NCBI GenBank assembly: GCA_963777045.1
Contig: CAVZPD010000015.1
Coordinates: 280,394 to 344,393 of the forward strand
DNA: 64,000 nt
Direction: 5' to 3'
DNA from: JAPSGM01 sp963777045
GTDB taxonomy: Bacteria > Chloroflexota > Limnocylindria > QHBO01
In this document: one piece after another, positions 34,548 to 45,905 of the stretch
Layout: every line of letters starts with the position of its first letter
How positions within the stretch are numbered: position 1 is the stretch's first letter
Made by a program: the position numbers and the translations under genes
Notes under the pieces: generated by a model
Seen by the model: the letters and a program-made list of their open reading frames with translations, nothing else
Told to the model about the DNA's origin: nothing
Database searches by the model: none

Positions 34548-35494
34548 GCCGGGGCCAGCCTCTCCTGCTGCTCTCGCGCGAGGTCGAGGAGGCGTTGGTG
34601 ACGGGCATGCCGGTGGTCGCGCTCGAATCGAGCCTGCTGGCCCAGGGACTGCCGGTGCCCCACAATCTCGACACGGCGCGGGCGGCGGAGCGTGCCGTGC
34701 GCGAGGCGGGAGCGGTTCCCGCCACGACTGCCGTTGATGGAGGGCGCCTGGTGGTGGGCGCGGATGATGCCCTCCTCGAGCGCCTTGCCGATCCCGCATC
34801 CGCCCCGGCCAAGGCGGGTTCCCGCGATCTCGGTCCGCTGCTCGCCGGGCGCCGCCTGGCGTCAACGACTGTGTCGGCCACCATGCGCATCGCCCGCATG
34901 GCCGGCATCAGCTGTTTCGCGACCGGCGGAATCGGTGGCGTCCATCGCGGTGCATCGACCAGCTACGACGTCTCGTCCGACATCGATGAGCTGGCCGCCA
35001 CGCCGGTCGCAGTCGTCTGCTCCGGAGCCAAGTCGATCCTGGACCTGCCCGCCACGCTCGAGATGCTCGAGACCCGCCGCGTGCCGGTCGTCGGGCTGGG
35101 GGTGGGGGAGCTGCCGGCCTTCTACGTCGCCTCTTCGGGCCTCCGCCTGGAGCATCGCGCCGATTCCATCGCCGCCGCGGCGGCTGCCGTCTCGGCCCAC
35201 CTCTCGTTACCGGGTGCCGGTGGCATCCTGCTCGTCCAGCCGCCACCGGCCGAGCTGGCGCTCGATGCGGCGGAGGTCGAGGGCTGGATCGCCCGCGCCC
35301 TGGACGATGGCGTCGCGCGCGGCCTGCGCGGGGGGGCGGTCACGCCGTTCGTGCTCTCCCACCTGGCCTCGGCATCCGACGGTCGCACGCTGGCGACCAA
35401 CATCGGCCTCATCGTCAACAACGCGCGAACCGCGGCCGAGCTGGCCGTGGCCATCGTCGCCGATCAGGACCATCGGCCCGCCCACGGGGACTGA
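34544..35494 (+). CDS. psuG: Pseudouridine-5'-phosphate glycosidase
   Basis: 316 residues, near full length. It splits pseudouridine 5'-phosphate into uracil and ribose 5-phosphate. Family motifs are clear: VALESSLLAQGLPVPHN, GSRDLGPLLA, FATGGIGGVHRG, SGAKSILDLPATLE, NIGLIVNNA. The catalytic Lys is expected in SGAKSILD. GTG 34544 overlaps the kinase stop. With psuK this forms a complete two-step pseudouridine salvage pathway. Confidence 0.92.
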   Translation: MSRGQPLLLLSREVEEALVTGMPVVALESSLLAQGLPVPHNLDTARAAERAVREAGAVPATTAVDGGRLVVGADDALLERLADPASAPAKAGSRDLGPLLAGRRLASTTVSATMRIARMAGISCFATGGIGGVHRGASTSYDVSSDIDELAATPVAVVCSGAKSILDLPATLEMLETRRVPVVGLGVGELPAFYVASSGLRLEHRADSIAAAAAAVSAHLSLPGAGGILLVQPPPAELALDAAEVEGWIARALDDGVARGLRGGAVTPFVLSHLASASDGRTLATNIGLIVNNARTAAELAVAIVADQDHRPAHGD

Positions 35495-35553
35495 CGTCGG
35501 CAACGGGACGGAGTATCCTGCCCGCACGTCCGGCGGGGGAGCAGGAGGGTGCC

Positions 35554-36093
35554 ATGCGTATCTACGACGGAAGCCCGCGACAGGACTGGGAAGAAGCCCT
35601 GCGCGCGATCGGCGCCTTCGCCGATCGGACGGGCCTGAAGGAGCTCCTCTTCCTGGAGTTGGAGGACGGCTTCCTGCTGCAGGGGCTGGGCATCCCGGCG
35701 GGAGGCCAGGACTCCGACAACATGGGCGCCATCGCCAAGCGAACCTACGAGCTGCTCGACGACCAGGTCGGCCAGCTGATGGACGAGAGCGCCGGTCACC
35801 GGGGCGAATCACCGGACGAGGCGCCGCACCTCGGCGTCACCAACTACTACGAGCAGGCCCTGCGCATCATCGGGTCGTGGGTCGATCGCGAGAAGGCTCG
35901 CGATCTCTTCTTCTTCGAGCAGGATGGCTCGTTCGTGGTCCGAGTCCTGCAGTCAGGGACGGGTGGAGCCGTCGGTCATCGGCTGGCGGAGTTCACCCGC
36001 GACGAGATTGTGGCTATGATCGACGAAGCACCACAACTGCGAGACTCCGCACCGGCCGCGGCGCAAGCGGCGCAAGGGGAGGCCCCTACATGA
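35554..36093 (+). CDS. Hypothetical protein with an internal duplication
   Basis: 179 residues. Two related halves are visible: residues ~1-75 (EEALRAIGAFADRTGLKELLFLELEDGFLLQ) and ~95-155 (EQALRIIGSWVDREKARDLFFFEQDGSFVVR), each a helix followed by strands. The C-terminus is Ala/Gln-rich. No family recognised. The stop overlaps the small membrane protein start (ATGA). A -10-like TATCCT lies about 40 bases upstream. Confidence 0.65.
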   Translation: MRIYDGSPRQDWEEALRAIGAFADRTGLKELLFLELEDGFLLQGLGIPAGGQDSDNMGAIAKRTYELLDDQVGQLMDESAGHRGESPDEAPHLGVTNYYEQALRIIGSWVDREKARDLFFFEQDGSFVVRVLQSGTGGAVGHRLAEFTRDEIVAMIDEAPQLRDSAPAAAQAAQGEAPT

Positions 36094-36242
36094 AGGCACT
36101 GAAGGTCCTGCTCATCAGCATCGGCGCCATCCTGGCCGCGCTGATCGTGATCCCGCTCACGATCCTTGCCGGCCTGTTCGTGTGGCTGAAGCTAACCGAG
36201 GAGACCGAGGACGACGACCTCGAGATCGAGGACACCGTCTAG
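36090..36242 (+). CDS. 50-residue single-helix membrane protein
   Basis: ATG 36090 overlaps the previous stop. One long hydrophobic helix (residues ~5-35) is followed by an acidic tail (LTEETEDDDLEIEDTV). Function unknown; translational coupling to the duplicated protein suggests that they work together at the membrane. A strong hairpin follows 30 bases after the stop. Confidence 0.6.
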   Translation: MKALKVLLISIGAILAALIVIPLTILAGLFVWLKLTEETEDDDLEIEDTV

Positions 36243-36272
36243 CAGTTCGCCCACGCGCGAGCTGGACCGATG

Positions 36273-36293
36273 CGGGCGCCCTGAGGGCGCCCG
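36273..36293. terminator. Bidirectional hairpin CGGGCGCCC / GGGCGCCCG
   Basis: Nine perfect GC pairs (36273-36281 with 36285-36293) around a TGA loop, followed by TCTTCGT on the + strand. It lies between the small membrane protein and the convergent UbiA gene. Confidence 0.75.
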
Positions 36294-36302
36294 TCTTCGT
36301 GC

Positions 36303-37133
36303 TCAGCCAGTGCTCAGCGCCCAGGCTGCCGTCCAGGCCACTGCGGCCAACAGGATTCCGTACCAGAGTCGCCGGGCGTCGCCGATGCCCTGTGCCACCG
36401 CCAACAGGCCCGCCAGGCCGAGCAGCAGGGCGAGCGCCGAGGTGCGACCAGCGAGCGTCAGCGCCAGCCCAACGCCGATGCCGACCGCCATCGCCGCTCC
36501 CCACGCGAGCCAGATGGCCCTCGCCTGGCCGATGACCTGCACCAGGTTGCGCGACCCGGTCTCGCGATCGATCTCGAAGTCGCGCGCCAGGTTGACCAGG
36601 TGGGCGGCCGCGGCGAACGGGGCGATCAGGGGCACTGCGGGCGCCACCCTGCCCAGCTCCACGCCGACGCCGGCGGCCACCCAGAGCGGCAGGATGGCGA
36701 AGCTGACCAGGTAGGGGACGACGGAGAGCGGCGTTCGGGACAGCCAGAGGTTGTAGGCCAGCGCTGAGAGCGTCGCGGCCGCACCCAGCATCAGCGGCAG
36801 CGTACCGAGCTGCAGCGACGCGGCCAGCTGCAGCGCCAGGCCGGCCGACGCCACCCAGAGCGCACCCTCTGGCGACAGGTCACCGGCCGCCAGCGGCTTC
36901 GACGTTCGTCCGGTCGCCTGGTCGCGTGCCCGGTCCACGAGATCGTTGGTGGCGCCGGTGAACACCTGCGAGCCGCCCACGGCGGCGACCGTCGCGATCC
37001 AGCGCGGGTCCAACGAGCCGTTCGCCTGCGCCAGCAGGATCGCGCCCAATGCAGCCGACAGGAGCGTCACGGCCAGCGCCGGGGCCGGGTGGATCACGCG
37101 GACCGCGGCCCACGCCGTGGAGGCCAGGCTCAT
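36303..37133 (-). CDS. UbiA-family prenyltransferase
   Basis: 276 residues, 8-9 helices. The first Asp-rich motif is NDLVDRARDQ (~62-71) with GRTSKPLAAG just after, and the second is NLARDFEIDRETG (~180-192). These bind Mg-prenyl diphosphate. The acceptor could be a quinone ring, haem or chlorin precursor, or lipid. Chloroflexi menaquinone biosynthesis is plausible but unproven. ATG 37133 follows -10 box TAGGAT (37140-37145) by six bases. Confidence 0.85.
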   Translation of the reverse strand: MSLASTAWAAVRVIHPAPALAVTLLSAALGAILLAQANGSLDPRWIATVAAVGGSQVFTGATNDLVDRARDQATGRTSKPLAAGDLSPEGALWVASAGLALQLAASLQLGTLPLMLGAAATLSALAYNLWLSRTPLSVVPYLVSFAILPLWVAAGVGVELGRVAPAVPLIAPFAAAAHLVNLARDFEIDRETGSRNLVQVIGQARAIWLAWGAAMAVGIGVGLALTLAGRTSALALLLGLAGLLAVAQGIGDARRLWYGILLAAVAWTAAWALSTG

Positions 37134-37166
37134 CGGGCCATCCTACGCGGCCGCTACCATGCCCGC
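37134..37166. promoter_or_regulatory. 33-base divergent leaderless promoter region
   Basis: Between the UbiA ATG (37133, minus) and the antiporter GTG (37167, plus) there are only 33 bases. TAGGAT (37140-37145, minus) is six bases from one start and TACCAT (37155-37160, plus) six bases from the other. The -35 contacts must lie inside the opposite genes. Confidence 0.55.
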
Positions 37167-38438
37167 GTGGAAGGCCAGACGACGATCACTGCCGTCGAGA
37201 TCTTCGTCGGCCTGGTGGCCGCCGCGGGACTGATCGGCCTGCTGGCGCGGCGCGTCGCCGTCCCGTATACGGTGGCGCTGGTCGTCTTCGGCCTGGCGGC
37301 CGCCATCTTCGCCCCGCAGCTCGAGTTCGCGATCACGGAGGAGCTCGTCCTCGTCGTCCTGCTGCCCGGCCTCATTTTCGAAGCTGCCTACAACCTCGAC
37401 GTCGACGAGCTCCGAAGCGCGTTCGGCGGGGTGACGCTGCTGGCAGTGCCCGGCGTGCTGCTCAGCGCCCTGGTGGTGGCCGGCGTCCTGGCCGTCACGA
37501 CCGACATCCCGTTCGAGCTCGGCTTCGTCATCGGTGCCATGGTGGCGGCCACCGATCCCGCCGCGGTCATCTCGACCTTCCGTCGCCTGGGATCGCCAAA
37601 GCGGCTGGCGACCATGGTCGAGGGGGAGTCGCTCTTCAACGACGGGACCGCACTCGTCATCTTCGTCATCGCGCTCCGGTTCGTCACCGGCGAGGCGTCG
37701 CTGCTCGATGGCCTCTGGACGTTCGTCCTGACCGTGGCGATCAGCACCGTGATCGGACTTGCCTTCGGGTTCGTCGCGTCGCGCCTCATCGCCACTGTCG
37801 ACGACCACCTCGTGGAGCTCACCATCTCGCTTGCGACGGCCTACGGTGCCTACCTGGTGGCCGACCTGCTGCACGAGTCGGGCATCATCGCGACGGTCGT
37901 GGCCGGGCTGACGCTCGGCAACTACGGTCGCCGCATCGGAATGAGCGAGCGGACGCAGGAAGCCCTCAACACGGTCTGGGAGTTCATCGCGTTCCTGCTC
38001 ACGGCACTCGTCTTCCTGCTCGTCGGCCTGGTGATCACCTTCCCGTCCCTGGTGGAGGCACTTGGGCCGATCGCCTGGGGTGTGGCCGCGGTCATGATCG
38101 GTCGCGCCCTCGTCGTCTACCTGCTCCTGGGCGGCACCTCGCACCTCATCGGCGACCGATACCACCCCGCCATTCCCACCCCGTGGCTGCACGTCATGTT
38201 CTGGTCCGGCCTGCGTGGCGCAGTGGCGGTGGCGATGGCCCTCTCGCTGCCCGCCGACTTCCCCCAGCGCCTGCTGCTACAGGAGGTGACGTTCGGCATC
38301 GTGCTCTTCACCATGGTCGTGCAGGGCACCACCATCGGGTTTGTCGTCCACCGCTCGGGTGCCGGAGCGATCCACGAGCCGCGCACGGTCGAGAGCCGGC
38401 GAGGGGAGGCGGAGGAGGCGCCCGACCTCACCCCCTGA
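37167..38438 (+). CDS. Na+/H+ antiporter, CPA1 type
   Basis: 423 residues, about 12 helices. The ion-binding region is seen as MVAATDPAAVISTFRRLG (~127-144) and EGESLFNDGTALV (~153-165), as in NhaP/NHE transporters; SGLRGAVAVAMAL (~350-362) is the third conserved block. It exchanges cytoplasmic Na+ or K+ for protons. GTG 37167 is supported by the nearby -10 box. Confidence 0.9.
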   Translation: MEGQTTITAVEIFVGLVAAAGLIGLLARRVAVPYTVALVVFGLAAAIFAPQLEFAITEELVLVVLLPGLIFEAAYNLDVDELRSAFGGVTLLAVPGVLLSALVVAGVLAVTTDIPFELGFVIGAMVAATDPAAVISTFRRLGSPKRLATMVEGESLFNDGTALVIFVIALRFVTGEASLLDGLWTFVLTVAISTVIGLAFGFVASRLIATVDDHLVELTISLATAYGAYLVADLLHESGIIATVVAGLTLGNYGRRIGMSERTQEALNTVWEFIAFLLTALVFLLVGLVITFPSLVEALGPIAWGVAAVMIGRALVVYLLLGGTSHLIGDRYHPAIPTPWLHVMFWSGLRGAVAVAMALSLPADFPQRLLLQEVTFGIVLFTMVVQGTTIGFVVHRSGAGAIHEPRTVESRRGEAEEAPDLTP

Positions 38439-38585
38439 TCTCGCAGCATCCAGCCTCCGGCTCGCTCATTTTGTTCTCGAGCGGCAGACCCGACCGGGAA
38501 GGACTCACCGCGGTGCCGACGAGCCTGGCGCCGCCTTCCGAGAGGCCTGCTAGAATCGGAAAAACCCCGGAGGAATGGACAACCG

Positions 38586-40300
<1,715 letters not shown>

Positions 40301-40304
<4 letters not shown>

Positions 40305-41875
40305 CCACGCGCACCCGTCGGGGGACCGCCCGCTTCACCCTGAGCGGCTATTCAAGCGAGGTCGAGGAGTTTGCCTCCAGCCTCGCCGAGTCCGAGTATC
40401 GGCAGCTCGCCGGACTCGACGAGCAGATGGGTCTCGAGGAGATCTATGGCCGCCATGCGACCCTGTTCGACGTCAGTGCCATCGAGCGACTTCGCGAACT
40501 CGCCGTGGGCACCGGTGACGACGCCGGGCAGGCGCGTGCGCTCCTCGCGTTCGCAGTGCGCGAGCACCTCTCGGCGAAGGTCGCCGCGCTGACGGAGCGG
40601 ATCGTTACCTCGGAGACTTCGGCCGTCGTCATGTGGCGCGGCGAGGCGATCCCGTACCGATCCGTCTGGCACCGGGCCACCGAGATCGGGAACCGCGCCG
40701 AGCGCAACGCCCTTGCCGACTCCTACGTCGAAGCCGTCGAGGCCATCAATCCCATTCGCGGCGAGCGGCTGGCGCGGGTCAAGCAGGCTGTCGGCGAGCT
40801 CGGCTACGAGAGCGTCCCGGCAATGGTTCGGGCAACCGCGGGATTCGATCCGCGCGCGCTTGCCGCGGAGGAGCGCAAGTTCCTGGCGGAGTCGGAGACG
40901 GTGTACCACGCGGCCCTGCGACGCCACCTGGCGGAGATCGATATCGAGCAGGGCGATGCCGCGCGCGTCGACCTCGACCGCGTGCTTCGGGGCGCAGGCT
41001 GGGACAGCTGGTTCCCAGCGCGCGGCATGGTCCCTGCCCTGCGCCGGACCCTGGCCGGCATGGGGATCGACCTGGACCAGCAATCGAGCATCACGCTGGA
41101 CCTGGGCCATCGTGTCCGCAAGTCGCCGCGGGCCTTCTGCGCGCCGGTGCGCGTCCCCGGCGATGTCCGCCTCGTCCTGCAACCGCGCGGCGGCTGGGAT
41201 GACTACGCCGCCCTCCTGCACGAGGCGGGTCATGCCGAGCACTTCGCCCACGTCGCACCCGACCTGCCGGTGGCCTACCGCCTTCTCGGTGACGACAGCC
41301 TGACCGAGGGCTACGGCCTCCTGTTCGAGATGCTCCTCGGCGACCCAGCCTGGCTCATGGAGCAAACGGGCATGCCGGAGATGGAGGCCGTGGCGTTCGC
41401 CGACTTCCACGCCTTCTGGGAGCTGGCGGCCATGCGTTGGCTGGCCGCGAAGCTGCTCTACGAGCTGCACCTCTACTCCGGGGCCGACGACGCGATCGCA
41501 CGCGAGCAGTACGCCGGCCTGCTGGGACTCAACCTTGGCGTCCGCGTCGCGCCGGAAGAGTACCTGGCCACGACCGATGACGGCCTCTACGTGGCGCGCT
41601 ACGCCCGCGCCACGATGGTGGCGGGCGACCTCGCCGCGTGGTTGCGAGCGCGTTGCGGCGATGCCTGGTGGCGATCCCCCGAGGCCGGCGAGGCGCTCCG
41701 CCGCAGCTGGTCGCGTGGCCAGCAGTGGAATGCAGAGGACGTGGTTGCGCATCTCGGGTATGATCATCTGGACTGGCGACCGGTCCTGCGTCAGATCAGG
41801 ACGCGTCTCATCGGCGAGATGAGCGGATACGGCGGGCCCAACATCACCACGCGCGCAGGGACTCGCAAGGTCTGA
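40301..41875 (+). CDS. M3/M32-like zinc metallopeptidase
   Basis: 524 residues from ATG 40301, overlapping pyrG (ATGA). It is mainly helical. The zinc site LLHEAGHAEHF (HExxH, ~309-319) and a downstream Glu in LTEGYGLLFEMLL (~337-349) match the gluzincin layout of oligoendopeptidase F/M3 enzymes. It probably cleaves peptides in the cytoplasm. No signal peptide is present. Confidence 0.8.
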
Positions 41876-42087
41876 CTCCCACCGCCGCCTGTCATCCCAC
41901 TTGAACGAGCGAAAGTCCGAAGGCATCCGCTATCGCCGCGCGTGGTGGCAGCGACTCCCCGGGCCGCCGCTCCGCCGATTCATCCCTTCCCGAGCCGATT
42001 GGATCGGGGCCTGGCTGAACGGCATCAGCCCACATCCTGTTTCGAGGTCACATCCTCCATGAACCACTGCTGGCAGCAGAGCGCGCG

Positions 42088-43548
42088 ATGAGCGACGAGG
42101 GACGCTCGCAGCGTCGTAACCGACCGCGGCGCCGCCAGGACGGCGGGTCGCGCCGGCAGCAGCCACGCACGTCGTTCCCGCGACGGCGCAACGACTACGC
42201 ATCCGGTCAGTACTCGTCGATCTACTCCGGCCCCTTCCCGACCGACGACGATGCCGAGGGCATGAACCTCGCCGACCTCCAGGCCAAGAGCGTGGACGAG
42301 CTGCGAGAGATGGCCGGCGAGCACGACATCGAGAACTACGAGGAGCTGGAGCACTCCGACCTGGTGCTGAAGCTGCTCGACGTCGTCCCGCTCGCTCCCA
42401 CCCAGAAGCGGGAGCTCGACGGGAAGCCTGGCGAGGCGACCGGCATCCTGGAGATCGTCGACGAGGGCTTCGGCTTCCTGCGTCGCCACGGCGTGATGCC
42501 GTCCAACGACGACATCTACGTCAGCTCCTCGCAGGTCCGACGCTTCGGCCTGCGCACCGGCGACAAGGTGACCGGGCAGACGCGCCCGCCGAAGGACCAG
42601 GAGAAGTACTGGGGCCTGCTGCGCGTGGACACGGTCAACGGGGTCGATCCGGAGACCGCCAAGCGGCGCCCGTACTTCGACACGCTGGTCCCGGTCTTCC
42701 CGGACCAGATGTTCGACATCGAGACCGACCAGAAGAACCTGACCCAGCGGCTGATCAACCTGATCAGTCCCATCGGCAAGGGGCAGCGCGGACTGATCCT
42801 GTCGCCGGCGAAGGCCGGGAAGACCACCGTGCTGAAGCAGATCGCGCACGGCATCACCGAGAACTACCCCGAGAGCCACCTCATGGTCGCCCTGATCGGC
42901 GAGCGACCTGAAGAGGTGACCGACATGCAGCGATCGGTCGAGGGTGAGATTTACGCGTCGACCTTCGACGAGCCCACCGAGAATCACACCCGGGTGGCCG
43001 AGATGGCGCTGGAGATCGCGAAGCGGCAGGTCGAGACCGGCCGGGACGTGGTCGTCCTGCTCGACTCCATCACCCGGCTCGCGCGCGCCTACAACCTGGC
43101 GCTGCCGGCATCGGGCAAGACGTTGTCTGGCGGTGTCGATCCGGTCGCGCTCTACCCGCCCAAGCGCTTCTTCGGCGCCGCCCGCAACATCGAGGGTGGC
43201 GGCAGCCTGACGATCATCGCGACCTGCCTGGTCGACACCGGCTCGCGCATGGACGACGTCATCTACGAGGAGTTCAAGGGCACCGGCAACATGGAGCTGG
43301 CGCTCGACCGCAAGCTCTCGGAGAAGCGCATCTTCCCGGCCGTTGACGTGCTTCGCTCCGGCACACGGCGCGAGGAGCTGCTGCTCGACGAGAACTCGCT
43401 GCGGATGGTGTGGACCATGCGCCGCATGCTCTCGGCCGTCGGGCCGAACGAGGGGATCGAGCTGCTCATGCAGCGCCTCGGCAAGACCAAGAACAACGCC
43501 GAGTTCCTCGTCTCCCTGTCGAAGAGCGTCGAAGCCTCCGAGCGCTAG
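42088..43548 (+). CDS. rho: Transcription termination factor Rho
   Basis: 486 residues. An Arg-rich N-terminal extension (~40 residues) precedes the Rho N-domain (NLADLQAKSVDELREMA) and the RNA-binding cold-shock-like domain (GFGFLRRHG, DDIYVS). Walker A is PAKAGKTT (~243-250), followed by GERPEEVTDM, VVVLLDSITRLARA and the Q/R-loop region GGGSLTIIAT. It forms a hexameric RNA helicase ending transcription. The 212 bases upstream contain no gene and no structure I can name. Confidence 0.95.
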   Translation: MSDEGRSQRRNRPRRRQDGGSRRQQPRTSFPRRRNDYASGQYSSIYSGPFPTDDDAEGMNLADLQAKSVDELREMAGEHDIENYEELEHSDLVLKLLDVVPLAPTQKRELDGKPGEATGILEIVDEGFGFLRRHGVMPSNDDIYVSSSQVRRFGLRTGDKVTGQTRPPKDQEKYWGLLRVDTVNGVDPETAKRRPYFDTLVPVFPDQMFDIETDQKNLTQRLINLISPIGKGQRGLILSPAKAGKTTVLKQIAHGITENYPESHLMVALIGERPEEVTDMQRSVEGEIYASTFDEPTENHTRVAEMALEIAKRQVETGRDVVVLLDSITRLARAYNLALPASGKTLSGGVDPVALYPPKRFFGAARNIEGGGSLTIIATCLVDTGSRMDDVIYEEFKGTGNMELALDRKLSEKRIFPAVDVLRSGTRREELLLDENSLRMVWTMRRMLSAVGPNEGIELLMQRLGKTKNNAEFLVSLSKSVEASER

Positions 43549-43567
43549 ACCGATACCCTCGCGTCCC

Positions 43568-44962
43568 ATGGCTGCCCACGCACTCGCCCGGCTCGGCATC
43601 TGCCTCGTGCTGCTCGCGTCGCTGGCTGCCTGCGGCAGCAGCCCGGCATCACCCACGCCGGCAGGCACCGCCGTTGCGCCCACCGCGATCGCTTCGCCGA
43701 CGCCTGGCCCGAGCCCGGAGGTCGGTGACGTCGTGCCGGCCCCGGGTTCCGGCAGCACGGTCTACCAGCCCAATCCCGCGGCAATCGTGGTGGCGATCGA
43801 TCCGGGGCATGGCGGCTGCCTCGACTGGGGCGTGCCGAACCCGTGGGACAACAAGGTCACGAAGGCGGAGAAGGCCGATACGCTGGCCATCGGCCTCGAA
43901 CTTCGCGACCTCCTGGAAGCGGAGGGCATCACCGTCGTCATGACCCGGACCGATGACTCCGCCCTCGCCGGCGACGACTACCCGCAGCTGGGCTGCAGCG
44001 GCCCAGCCTGGCGAGACGTCGATGGCAACGGTGAGGCGGGCTTCGAGGAGAGCGGCCGGACGCGGACACGGGACGAGCTGCAGGCCCGGCTCGACCTGGC
44101 AAACCTCTCGCGGGCAGACCTGCTGCTGAGCATCCACATCAATTCGATCACCCAGGACGGCGTGGCCTACGAGATCGCCGTGACCGAGACCTACTACGAC
44201 GACGAGACCCCCTGGGGCGAGTCGGGCAGCGGCGACCTCGGTCGGGCGCTGCAGGCCGGGGTGGTCGAGGCCCTGGACGCCACGGCTGGCTACGAGCGCC
44301 AGGACCGTGGCACCGAGGCGGTGGCCTACTACATCGTCTCCCGCCAGTGGGATGACGCCGATACCTGCGAGACACCGGGCGATACCTGGTGCAAGCCTCA
44401 CCGCGCCGCGCAGCTGCCGGCCGTGCTGACGGAGGTCGGTTCCATGTCGCTCCCCGCCGAGAGCGAGCTACTGGCGACCGACGCCGGTCGCCGCGTCGTG
44501 GCAGAGGGCCTCCTCGACGGGTTGCGGGCGTGGCTTGGCGAGCGCGAGCTTGCGGTCCGCTACGACGCGCTCCTTCCGGGTGGCGAGGCAGGCGAGGCGC
44601 CGCCCGCGTTGCCCGGGGACGGTCCTGTGTTCTGGGCGCCGGAGATCCCCGCGGCCATGGCGGATACCGGCTTCCTGCCGCTGCGCCTGACGAACACGGG
44701 CAGCGCCGCCTGGCCAGCGGGCCTCGCCCTGGAGCTCGGCTGGGAAGCCAGCGACCAGCCGTACCTCGCGCGGGCGCCACAGGATCTCGTGCCGGCCGAG
44801 ACTTCCGTGCCGGCCCTGGAACCCGGCGAGTCGGTGGAGCTCAGCGTGTCGCTGCAGCCCCCGGACGGCGGCCGCAGCCTCGCGTGGATCTCCATGACGG
44901 GCCCCGGCCTGGACTTCGCCGACCTCGGTTCGCCGGCGCTGCAGCTGGCATGGAGCCCCTAG
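43568..44962 (+). CDS. Lipoprotein N-acetylmuramoyl-L-alanine amidase (Amidase_3)
   Basis: 464 residues. The lipobox is LAAC (residue 21), so it is anchored outside the membrane. The Amidase_3 domain runs ~70-320 with zinc ligands in IDPGHGG (~77) and SIHINS (~195), the Glu in VLTEVGSMSLP (~290) and an insertion in the middle. It cuts the amide bond between MurNAc and the stem peptide. The C-terminal ~120 residues form a beta-sandwich. A -10-like TACCCT lies eight bases before ATG 43568. Confidence 0.88.
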   Translation: MAAHALARLGICLVLLASLAACGSSPASPTPAGTAVAPTAIASPTPGPSPEVGDVVPAPGSGSTVYQPNPAAIVVAIDPGHGGCLDWGVPNPWDNKVTKAEKADTLAIGLELRDLLEAEGITVVMTRTDDSALAGDDYPQLGCSGPAWRDVDGNGEAGFEESGRTRTRDELQARLDLANLSRADLLLSIHINSITQDGVAYEIAVTETYYDDETPWGESGSGDLGRALQAGVVEALDATAGYERQDRGTEAVAYYIVSRQWDDADTCETPGDTWCKPHRAAQLPAVLTEVGSMSLPAESELLATDAGRRVVAEGLLDGLRAWLGERELAVRYDALLPGGEAGEAPPALPGDGPVFWAPEIPAAMADTGFLPLRLTNTGSAAWPAGLALELGWEASDQPYLARAPQDLVPAETSVPALEPGESVELSVSLQPPDGGRSLAWISMTGPGLDFADLGSPALQLAWSP

Positions 44963-45087
44963 GTTGACCGGCCACAGGTGCGGCGCTAGCATCGGGATCA
45001 CGATCTTGGCTGGCGCGCTTCGCCGGCACGGGGTAGAGCTGGATCGTCGGAGTCAACTGAGCACCTAGTCTTGCGGAGCCTGCTGTA

Positions 45088-45855
45088 TTGCCAGACTCGC
45101 GCCGGCCTCTGCGCCGGCTGAGCCCGACACGACCGATCCCCCGTGCCATCGCCCACCTCGTGGTGATGAGCCTCGTTGCCCTCTCCGTCGCGTTCGGGAT
45201 TGCGAATGCGCCCGGTCCCGATGCCGGCGCCGGAGCGGCTGAGCGCACCAGCCTGGCCTTCAACCTGGTTGAGCAGGCTCGCGCTGCCGGTGCCGAAGCC
45301 CCAGAGCTGCGCTCCGTCACCTTCGAACTGCAGCCGGATCCCAACACGTCGTCCGATCCGGTGATCTCGCGCAAGGTCGCCCGCTACCAGGCCACGCCAG
45401 CTCCCACCGCCCTGCCGACCCCCGTCGCCCCGCCGCCGCCGCCTCCCGATCCGAAGCCGGTCGTCGCCGCACCGAAGCCAACGCCGGTCGTGAGCAACGG
45501 GTTGCTGGCCTGGCCACTCGCCGGTGGCACCATCAGCCAGTACTACAGCTCGGGCCACCGCGCCATCGACATCGCGGCCCCGGCCGGCACGACCGTCATG
45601 GCCGCCTCTGCTGGCGTGGTGACCTGGGCCGGCTGGCGCAACAACGGCGGCGGCAACGTGATCCAGATCGACCACGGCAACGGCATCCAGACCGTCTACA
45701 ACCACCTAAGCTCCATCTGGGTCAACGTGGGGCAGTCCGTCGGGCGCGGCGAAGGCATCGGTGGGGTCGGGTGCACCGGGACCTGCACCGGGCCGCATGT
45801 TCACTTCGAGGTGATCGTGAACGGCGCCATCGTCAACCCGCTCCGATACCTGTAG
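45088..45855 (+). CDS. M23 (LytM-type) peptidoglycan endopeptidase
   Basis: 255 residues from TTG 45088, chosen because GGAG lies nine bases upstream and the frame has a signal-anchor after a basic start. A Pro/Ala-rich linker (~100-130) leads to the M23 domain: zinc ligands in GHRAIDIAAP (His, Asp, ~153-158) and GPHVHFEV (~236-243). It cleaves peptide crosslinks. It follows the amidase by 125 bases, so two wall hydrolases sit together. Confidence 0.88.
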   Translation: MPDSRRPLRRLSPTRPIPRAIAHLVVMSLVALSVAFGIANAPGPDAGAGAAERTSLAFNLVEQARAAGAEAPELRSVTFELQPDPNTSSDPVISRKVARYQATPAPTALPTPVAPPPPPPDPKPVVAAPKPTPVVSNGLLAWPLAGGTISQYYSSGHRAIDIAAPAGTTVMAASAGVVTWAGWRNNGGGNVIQIDHGNGIQTVYNHLSSIWVNVGQSVGRGEGIGGVGCTGTCTGPHVHFEVIVNGAIVNPLRYL

Positions 45856-45862
45856 CCGGTCC

Positions 45863-45887
45863 CGCCCCGCGGCGTCGCCGCGGGGCG
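45863..45887 (+). terminator. Hairpin CGCCCCGCGGC / GCCGCGGGGCG
   Basis: Eleven perfect pairs around a GTC loop, followed by TTGCT. It ends the M23 transcript and lies immediately upstream of the obgE -10 box. Confidence 0.8.
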
Positions 45888-45891
45888 TTGC

Positions 45892-45897
45892 TATGAT
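45892..45897 (+). promoter_or_regulatory. -10 box TATGAT of obgE
   Basis: TATGAT ends eight bases before ATG 45906, implying a leaderless transcript. The expected -35 position falls inside the preceding terminator hairpin. Confidence 0.65.
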
Positions 45898-45905
45898 CGC
45901 GGCAC

